This document shows, in pieces, positions 4,388 to 5,442 of a DNA stretch of 5,442 nt. Within the stretch, counting starts at the first letter, position 1. Every line of letters begins with the position of its first letter. The translations under genes and the position numbers were made by a program. The notes beneath the pieces were generated by a model. It did no database searches and was not told the origin of the DNA. It worked only from the letters and a program-made list of their open reading frames with translations. Source of the DNA: UBA6100 sp049658145 (GTDB lineage: Bacteria; Actinomycetota; Coriobacteriia; Anaerosomatales; Anaerosomataceae); NCBI GenBank assembly GCA_049658145.1, contig JBASOJ010000023.1:1-5442 (forward strand). The letters are read 5' to 3'.

Positions 4388-5440
4388 ATGCGCGGCTCAT
4401 TCAAACCAGGTCGTCTCGAGCAGATGACCGTGCCCATGTCCACGGTCCGCTCTATCGGTCTCCTCGGCGAGTACAAGGGCAAGCAACAACTCTTCGAGAA
4501 GCAGTCGCCTCAGGCGTTGAGCGCGCTTCGCGAGGTAGCGCGAGTCCAGAGCATCGAGTCGTCCAACAGGATCGAGGGTGTGACCGCGGCCTCGGGGCGT
4601 GTGGCCGAGATCGCTGCCCAGAAGACGACGCCGAGAGACCGCTCAGAGCAGGAGATCGCCGGCTATCGCGACGTACTGTCGACCGTCCACGCAAACGCGC
4701 TCGGCATGGACCTCTCGACCGGTCTCGTGCTTCAGCTCCACCGGGACCTCTACCAGTTCTCACCCACTCCAGGCGGGGCGTGGAAGAACACGGCCAACGA
4801 CATCGTCGACGTCCTGCCCGACGGCACGCACCGCTTGAGATTCAGCCCCGTTGCGCCGCACGTCGTCGACACCGCCATGAACGAACTCGTCACGGGCTAT
4901 CACTCGCTAGTGTCCGGAGGGCAGGTGGACTCGCTGATCGCAGTCCCCGCGTTCGTGCTCGACTTCCTGTGCATTCACCCGTTCTCCGACGGCAACGGAC
5001 GGATGTCGCGCATCCTGAACCTCATGCTCCTCTACCAGGCCGGCTATGACGTCGGCCGCTACATCAGTCTTGAGAAGGTCATCGAAGACTCGAAGGAGAC
5101 CTACTACGAGGCGCTCGAAGCCTCGTCGGACGGATGGCATGAGGGCCGACACGACCTCGTTCCCTGGCTCCAGTACTCGCACGGCGTTCTCATCGCAGCG
5201 TACGTGGAGTTCGAGCAGCGAGTCGGGCAGATGGGAACAGGGCGTGGGGCGAAACGCGAGATGGTGATCGACTGTATCAGGCACCTCTCGGCGACCTTCC
5301 GGTACGCCGACGTCGAGCGCGCGTGTCCGGGAGTGAGCCGTCCCACAATCGTTCGCGTGCTCGGCGAGCTTCGAGACAATGGTGAGATCAGGTGCACGAA
5401 GGGCGGGCGCGACGCCACGTGGGAGAGAACGACTCAGTGA
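4388..5440 (+). CDS. Fic-family protein adenylyltransferase with N-terminal inhibitory helix
   Basis: Complete 350-residue Fic protein, predicted to transfer AMP from ATP to a hydroxyl side chain of a target protein in the cytoplasm. The core motif HPFSDGNGR (197-205) has the catalytic H197, metal/phosphate-binding D201 and N203, plus R208. The preceding flap region, GGAWKNTANDIV (129-140), is typical. SNRIEG (59-64) matches the inhibitory (S/T)xxxE(G/N) motif upstream of the Fic core, which places it in class II, where E63 would block productive ATP binding in cis. Residues about 285-345 form a winged-helix-like domain (VERACPGVSRPTIVRVLGEL), common in this architecture. The ATG at 4388 follows GAGGAG (4377-4382) at 5-nt spacing. 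No separate FicA-type antitoxin is visible, consistent with in-cis inhibition. The target is unknown; self-AMPylation or DNA binding are possible. Confidence 0.92.
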   Translation: MRGSFKPGRLEQMTVPMSTVRSIGLLGEYKGKQQLFEKQSPQALSALREVARVQSIESSNRIEGVTAASGRVAEIAAQKTTPRDRSEQEIAGYRDVLSTVHANALGMDLSTGLVLQLHRDLYQFSPTPGGAWKNTANDIVDVLPDGTHRLRFSPVAPHVVDTAMNELVTGYHSLVSGGQVDSLIAVPAFVLDFLCIHPFSDGNGRMSRILNLMLLYQAGYDVGRYISLEKVIEDSKETYYEALEASSDGWHEGRHDLVPWLQYSHGVLIAAYVEFEQRVGQMGTGRGAKREMVIDCIRHLSATFRYADVERACPGVSRPTIVRVLGELRDNGEIRCTKGGRDATWERTTQ

Positions 5441-5442
5441 GT

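Noticed and set aside
1..5442. Integrase, transposase or other recombinase in the window
   Set aside because: No frame shows tyrosine or serine recombinase or DDE motifs, so mobility must depend on functions outside the window.

Overview
This 5.4 kb window looks like an accessory region of a high-GC bacterium. It carries complete genes that are all of mobile-cassette type and no housekeeping gene. Very high G/C at third codon positions, frequent GTG starts and the actinobacterial look of the tRNA fragment suggest Actinomycetota, but I hold that placement loosely because no marker gene is present.

The window is divided into three units by three copies of an identical 17-bp core, AGGGAATTCGAATCCTG, at 1-17, 2325-2341 and 4270-4286. 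Where the left flank is visible (copies 2 and 3), the core extends on the minus strand into a tRNA 3'-end-like sequence: a TTCGAAT T-loop, then a G-rich acceptor strand, then ACCA. Unit 1 (1-2324) carries a bicistronic AbiE-like toxin-antitoxin operon on the plus strand: a winged-helix antitoxin/autorepressor and a DNA-polymerase-beta-fold nucleotidyltransferase toxin. It has its own promoter/operator and terminator. Unit 2 (2325-4269) carries a minus-strand membrane-anchored zinc metallopeptidase (HEIGHAVDG and a downstream EDFAE motif). Its right half holds gene debris: a 5' half of a tRNA-Leu gene fused to a C-terminal gene fragment, and a possible opposing fragment. Unit 3 (4270 to the end) carries a complete Fic-family AMP-transferase with an N-terminal inhibitory helix, driven by a near-consensus promoter starting about 35 bp from the core.

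The unit boundaries hold structured repeats not explained by any gene. There are mirrored triplets of 10-bp iterons (TCGTTGGGAC/TCGTTGGTAC) around a 14-bp centre. There are runs of a 12-bp direct repeat in two dialects, TCGGGCGACAAA at the unit 1/2 boundaries and TCGGGCACCARA at the unit 2/3 boundary. There is also a 10-bp-stem hairpin built on the same ATCGGGC word. My reading (inference) is a tandem array of self-expressing small cassettes inserted by site-specific recombination at a tRNA-3'-end-derived att site, with the repeats as accessory recombinase-binding sites. No recombinase gene lies in the window, so the array would depend on one elsewhere.
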